A stretch of 11,050 nucleotides of DNA from G020353115 sp964389685 (GTDB lineage: Bacteria > Bacteroidota > Bacteroidia > Bacteroidales > VadinHA17): assembly GCA_964389685.1 (NCBI GenBank), contig CAYMFM010000104.1, positions 1 through 11,050 on the forward strand, given 5' to 3'. The notes beneath the pieces were generated by a model that saw nothing but the letters and a program-made list of their open reading frames with translations, searched no databases and was not told where the DNA came from. The position numbers were made by a program, and so were the translations under genes. How positions within the stretch are numbered: the stretch's first letter is position 1; the number at the start of each line of letters is the position of its first letter. Shown here piece after piece: positions 7,218-11,050 of this stretch.

Positions 7218-8247
7218 ATGAGCAGTCCGAAAAAATTTCAGTTTTCCAATGTCTTCACCCTTTCCGCTGCCCACCTTATCCACGATATATACACCTCTTT
7301 TCTTGCCCCCATTCTTCCCCTGCTCATTGAAAAATTATCCATGAGCCTGTCCCTGGCAGGACTGCTATCCGTTATTCAAAGAATTCCTTCCCTATTCAAT
7401 CCCCTGATCGGGATTCTTGCTGAAAAAATGAGGATCAGGTTCCTGGTAATCTTTGCTCCGGCCTTCACAACCATTGCCATGAGCCTGATCGGTGTGGCAC
7501 CCGTTTATATCATCCTGGCAGTATTGCTTTTCGTCAGTGGAATCAGTTCAACACTTTTCCATGTTCCGGCTCCGGTTATGATCAAACAGGTAGCCGGACC
7601 CCGATTGGGTAAAGGAATGAGCTATTTTATGCTTGGAGGAGAACTTGCCAGGACATTGGGTCCTCTGATTATCGTTGCTACTGTTGAAACCTGGGGCTTG
7701 AACGGATCACTCAGATTAATTCCTTTCGGTATTATCTCTTCCTTTGTTCTCTATTTCAGGTTGAAAGACATTGAGATAAGGAAGGATTTTAAGAAAAATC
7801 CACTGGCGATTGGCTACAAATCGACCTTTCTGAAATTTTTGCCGGTTTTTATCAGCCTCGGAGGGATTACCCTGTTCAGGGCAGGAATGAAAGCCGCTTT
7901 AACACTCTACCTTCCGGTATACCTTATGGAAAAAGAGTCGAGCCTCTGGTTTGCTGGCATTTCCTTATCCCTGCTCCAGCTTGCCGGTGCAATCGGAACC
8001 TACCTTTCAGGAACCATTTCCGACAGGATCGGAAGACGAATGACACTGGTGATCATCACCATTATCTCACCATTCCTCATGTGGATATTCATCTCCATGG
8101 AAGCTACGAATGCCCTCCCTCTCCTGATCCTGATCGGGTTGTTTCTCGTGGCACCTGCTTCTGTTAATCTGGCGATCGTGCATGAAATGGATACCGAGCA
8201 TACCGCTTTTGTAAACAGCATTTACATGACAATCAATTTTGTTATGA
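7218..8247 (+). CDS. MFS transporter, fosmidomycin-resistance (Fsr)-like; C-terminus lost in sequence gap
   Basis: The first 343 residues of a multi-pass inner-membrane transporter, with about 11 hydrophobic helices visible of the usual 12. The start HLIHDIYTSFLAPILP (19-34), the FHVPAPVMI segment (114-122) and GGELARTLGPL (140-150) parallel the Fsr subgroup (fosmidomycin efflux in E. coli), and GTISDRIGRR (265-274) is the MFS loop motif between the halves of the C-terminal bundle. The natural substrate is not predictable; the subgroup contains many uncharacterised exporters. The ATG at 7218 lies 40 bases after pnp. The gene runs into 100 N at 8248. A typical length near 390-400 residues means roughly 50 codons are missing, and any frame read across the N run is meaningless. 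Confidence 0.85.
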
Positions 8248-8347
8248 NNNNNNNNNNNNNNNNNNNNNNNNNNNNNNNNNNNNNNNNNNNNNNNNNNNNN
8301 NNNNNNNNNNNNNNNNNNNNNNNNNNNNNNNNNNNNNNNNNNNNNNN
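8248..8347. other. Scaffold gap (100 N)
   Basis: Exactly 100 unknown bases, the conventional placeholder for a gap of unknown size. It holds the lost 3' ends of the MFS gene (plus strand) and the lamin-tail protein gene (minus strand), which converge here, and any terminator between them. The missing coding sequence alone (about 50 codons of the first and an unknown few tens of the second) probably exceeds 100 bases, so the true gap may be longer. Confidence 0.97.
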
Positions 8348-10953
8348 ACATTTCCTCTCAAATCATAAATTTCAATGAAAAAAAGATAGATCCCCATATT
8401 CGATAACCGGTTTGAATCACTAATCCCATCCCAGGTAAATGATCCTTCCCTGCCCAGTAGCTCATTGTTAACTAATTTCCTTACAATCCTGCCACGGGCA
8501 TCAAAAATGATAACTGTTGCAACATAACCGGGTTGATCAAATTGGTAGAAAAGCTGAACAACATCATGATACCCGTCATTATCCGGAGAAAATAGTTCCG
8601 GTTCAATGCGTATTCGGTCGGATAGTTCGGCAGGATCTTCGATATGCTGCGAATTTTCATAGGCTGGTGTACCGAAACCGTAATTCTCCGATGCAGAGTG
8701 CCAGTTGGTTGGATCCTGGGTTGGTCTTGATTGGCTGATTCGCTCGAGTGATATGCCTTCCACAATCAGAAGCAGTGGGAAATGCATCTCTTCATGATAC
8801 CGGAATTCATCGATAATATTCAACCACTGATCGATTAAAACCACCCTCCCCTCATCGTTAGGGAACGAAGGCATTTTTTCAAGATCGATGAATCCCCAGG
8901 GATTGGGAGTATAATACTGTTCAAACACTTTGCCTGCATCAATGCTGAACACAAAATATTCTCCCGGGAAAAAGAGATAAGGATACCCTGTTATGGGAAG
9001 AATGGTTATTAAAACCCCTGTTTTTTCATCCCGGCTGGCTATTCTAAGCTCGCTGAAATCCAGGATCTTAGTCGAACGGTTAAACACCTCAACGTAATCT
9101 ACTCCATCGAGAAATGGATTGAATAAGACCTCATTGATTACTATATCCAGGCTATCCATCCTTCCAGGATATCCAAACCTTCGCGAATCCAAAGAGCCGA
9201 TCAGATTTCCTGTACAATCTGTGAATGGGTTGCCAACGATAATCTCATAAACTGTTCCCGATTCGAATATTCGATTGAAGTGAAGTATAACAGACTGGTA
9301 ATCAGGAGCAATCAGCCAGACCGTTTCCGGATTTCCCATACCATTGTCAACCGTAAAGGCCTGCTGATCCAGTGCATTTGCACTATCAAACGGTTCGTTA
9401 AAGTAGAGGAATAGCGAGGTATCCGATAACAGATAGGCATTTAAAAGCAGGGGTGGGTCCAGATCCGGATTATCACCCCATACCGAATTTTTCTGTCCCG
9501 GAGTCCCACCCCTGACATCACTGGAAGCTTTCCAGTTATTCTCTCCACCACAGGGATTGTTGGGATCGATTTGCTCAAGGGACCAGCCACCATCGGCTTT
9601 GTATTCGTCTCCATACCATTCGTCACTATAGGTAACCGATGAAATGATCATCTCCTTTTCATTCCGTAAAGTGATCGACTGCCCGGTATTTAACAGGGAA
9701 GGAAACCCGTAAATTCCATGAACAGAACCATAAGAATGATACTCCTGTACCACTGCATCGGAACAGAGGATGAGGTAATCCAATCCAGCCAGTTCTATGC
9801 CCTCTAACGTGTATACCGAACTACCCACCTGCAGTGACCATCCATTGATTATAACCGCATAAGCGGTGTTGTTAAAAATTTCGATATACTCAAATTCCGG
9901 AAGCCCGATTGAAGGTACAGGATCAGCCATAATCTCATTGATCAGAACATCATAGGGTCGGATAACATGGTAGGTGAACTCTGCAAAATCCGGTTCCATG
10001 ACATTGCCAAAAAGATCCTCAACATGTTCAATATTCACCTTGTATATTGTATTATCCAGAAAATCCGTTTGTGCCAGCAAGTGCACTTTTTCCGGTTCAG
10101 TAAGTGATGCATTAACCGGATTCCCAATGAGTTCATCAATGGTGTAGTTCAATGGATTTGTTGCAGTTATCGGATCAACCGGCTCGGTAAATACAACTTC
10201 AAGGGCAGTTGACGATAAAACATGAATCTTTTCGATTCCCGGTTTAATGGTATCCACTATGATAAAGCCATCGATGGAAATATCGTCCAGCCAGAGTTTC
10301 ATGTCCTGGGAAGAGGAATATTTATAGTAGATACCAAAATGATTGAAAAGAGACCATTCTGAATCCGTTACCGTACCCAATGAAAATAAGTGCTCAAACC
10401 CTCCTGTGGTATCCATCATCACCTCCCATAATCCTGTTTTCGACCGCAAAACCTGGAATCCAATCGTCTGTGTAATCGACACATGCTCCTCCCAGTTAAA
10501 ACCGGTATTCAGGATTTCTTCGGCTGATCCGGAGGAAATTTTCCATAGTTTAATATGATCATCTGTCCCCTTGTAGTTCACACCCAGTACATACCCGCTC
10601 GCTGATCCTGCCGGGTGCATCTCCCCGGCAGACTGATCCGAAATAAGAAAGATGCTCCAGTGGTTTGGGCCAGAAGGAGTATATCCATGTCTTATTTTAA
10701 ATCGCCAGGTGGTTGTGCCCGAATCAATACTGATCGTGTAAATCGGATGGGAAATCTGATCGTGATCGGCAGCCGTATTGTCATAAGTGTGGTGCAGCGA
10801 TAAATTTCCGGCTATGGGATCATCTGCAGAAGCACCCCATCGCAGTTCTGCACTCTCTTGCCAGCCAGCAAGGGTGCCACTTTCAAAATCTTCATTCAAC
10901 TGTGCAGATGCAGCAAAGGAAATCAGCAACAACAAATAGGCAAGTTTCTTCAT
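8348..10953 (-). CDS. Secreted multidomain surface protein with two Big_5-LTD (lamin-tail) modules and FlgD-like end; C-terminus lost in gap
   Basis: 868 residues are visible. Residues 1-17 form a signal peptide (MKK, LAYLLLLISF, cut after ASA). A beta-rich N-terminal domain (about 20-228, starting NEDFESGTLAGW and ending LWLDDISIDG) resembles a lectin/LamG-like fold. Then comes a repeated pair: an Ig-like Big_5 domain (about 234-330) and a lamin-tail domain (about 334-490, VLINEIMADP), followed by a second Big_5 (about 495-590) and a second LTD (about 602-768, IVINEVLFNP). From about 785 there is a FlgD-like/gliding-motility-associated C-terminal domain (LFSPDNDGYHDV, then IIFDARGRIVRKL, then GIYLFFIEI). 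Such proteins are common in Bacteroidota and are thought to be exported to the surface, often by T9SS; any sorting tail would be in the gap. The frame opens with TTG at 10956, but ATG at 10953 is the better start. No enzyme motif was seen. Confidence 0.85.
8650..9471 (-). repeat. Module 2 of the duplicated Big_5-LTD unit
   Basis: Codes for residues 495-768: DPPLLLNAYLLSDTSLFLYF with NEPFD, INEVLFNP, then GISLERISQSRP, NW and GTPAYENS, in the same order as module 1. An old internal duplication, or two independent recruitments of the same domain pair, would explain it. Confidence 0.7.
9484..10254 (-). repeat. Module 1 of the duplicated Big_5-LTD unit
   Basis: Codes for residues 234-490 of the surface protein: DTIKPGIEKIHV, VVFTEPVDP, INEIMADP, a closing GWSLEQIDPNNP, then NW and GTPGQKNS. 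The same order recurs in module 2 (8650-9471). The DNA itself is well diverged; the repeat is visible at protein level. Confidence 0.7.
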
Positions 10954-11050
10954 CAATGTGAGAAATAAAACAGAAAATCCTCTAATTTTATGGGTTGAAT
11001 GCGTTCGACTTTCCGCTAAACCTTCAGATTACAAATTAACAATAATCCAT
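10954..11050. other. Upstream region of the surface protein gene, nothing clear seen
   Basis: AT-rich sequence ahead of the minus-strand gene, cut by the window edge. TTAATTTG on the minus strand (11032-11039) is one base off the -7 consensus, but its -33 partner would lie outside the window, so I do not call a promoter. No ORF, hairpin or RNA gene was recognised. Confidence 0.4.

Noticed and set aside
11032..11039. TTAATTTG as the -7 promoter element of the surface protein gene
   Set aside because: One mismatch at an important position, and the -33 region is outside the window, so the call cannot be supported.
1..11050. CRISPR, phage-defence, toxin-antitoxin or mobile-element system
   Set aside because: No repeat array, transposase, integrase, nuclease or toxin-antitoxin pair was seen; the RadC protein alone, although sometimes found in mobile islands, sits here among chromosomal housekeeping genes.

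Overview
The window looks like a chromosomal stretch from a member of the Bacteroidota (Bacteroidetes), probably an environmental genome assembled into scaffolds. The reasons are a type IX secretion (T9SS) C-terminal sorting domain, a lamin-tail/Big_5 surface protein with a FlgD-like end, Bacteroidota-style promoter elements (TAnnTTTG) without clear Shine-Dalgarno sequences, and a housekeeping cluster folK / sppA-lpxK-pnp. One run of exactly 100 N (8248-8347) is a scaffold gap that cuts two genes.

Layout. Positions 1-902 hold the 3' end of a secreted subtilisin-like (S8) protease carrying a T9SS type A sorting domain. Two rho-independent terminator hairpins follow in tandem (about 982-1005 and 1045-1083). 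radC (1147-1842) comes next, with a FemAB/GNAT-like protein of unknown role (1859-2872, TTG start) directly behind it. folK (2862-3350) is on the minus strand and overlaps that gene tail-to-tail by 11 bases. An AT-rich divergent region (3351-3518), with a 14-bp perfect palindrome and a TAAATTTG promoter element, separates folK from sppA (3519-5291). lpxK (5302-6417) and a purine nucleoside phosphorylase gene (6368-7177) follow tightly, the last two overlapping by 50 bases. An Fsr-like MFS transporter gene (7218 to the gap) has its own good promoter match in the short spacer. Beyond the gap, and convergent with the transporter, is a large secreted lamin-tail-domain protein on the minus strand (8348-10953), whose C-terminus is lost in the gap.

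How the genes work together. sppA, lpxK and pnp form a compact likely co-transcribed unit: membrane/signal-peptide proteolysis, lipid A 4'-phosphorylation and purine salvage. These jobs are not obviously linked biochemically, but the order is one I recall from other Bacteroidota. The two flanking secreted proteins are typical of the cell-surface repertoire of this phylum.

I saw no CRISPR array, transposase, phage gene, tRNA or rRNA, and nothing that makes a convincing case for an undescribed system. The points most worth checking are the MTAP-like Asp in the purine phosphorylase base pocket, the long lpxK/pnp coding overlap, the duplicated Big_5-LTD module in the surface protein, and the uncharacterised FemAB-like protein next to radC.
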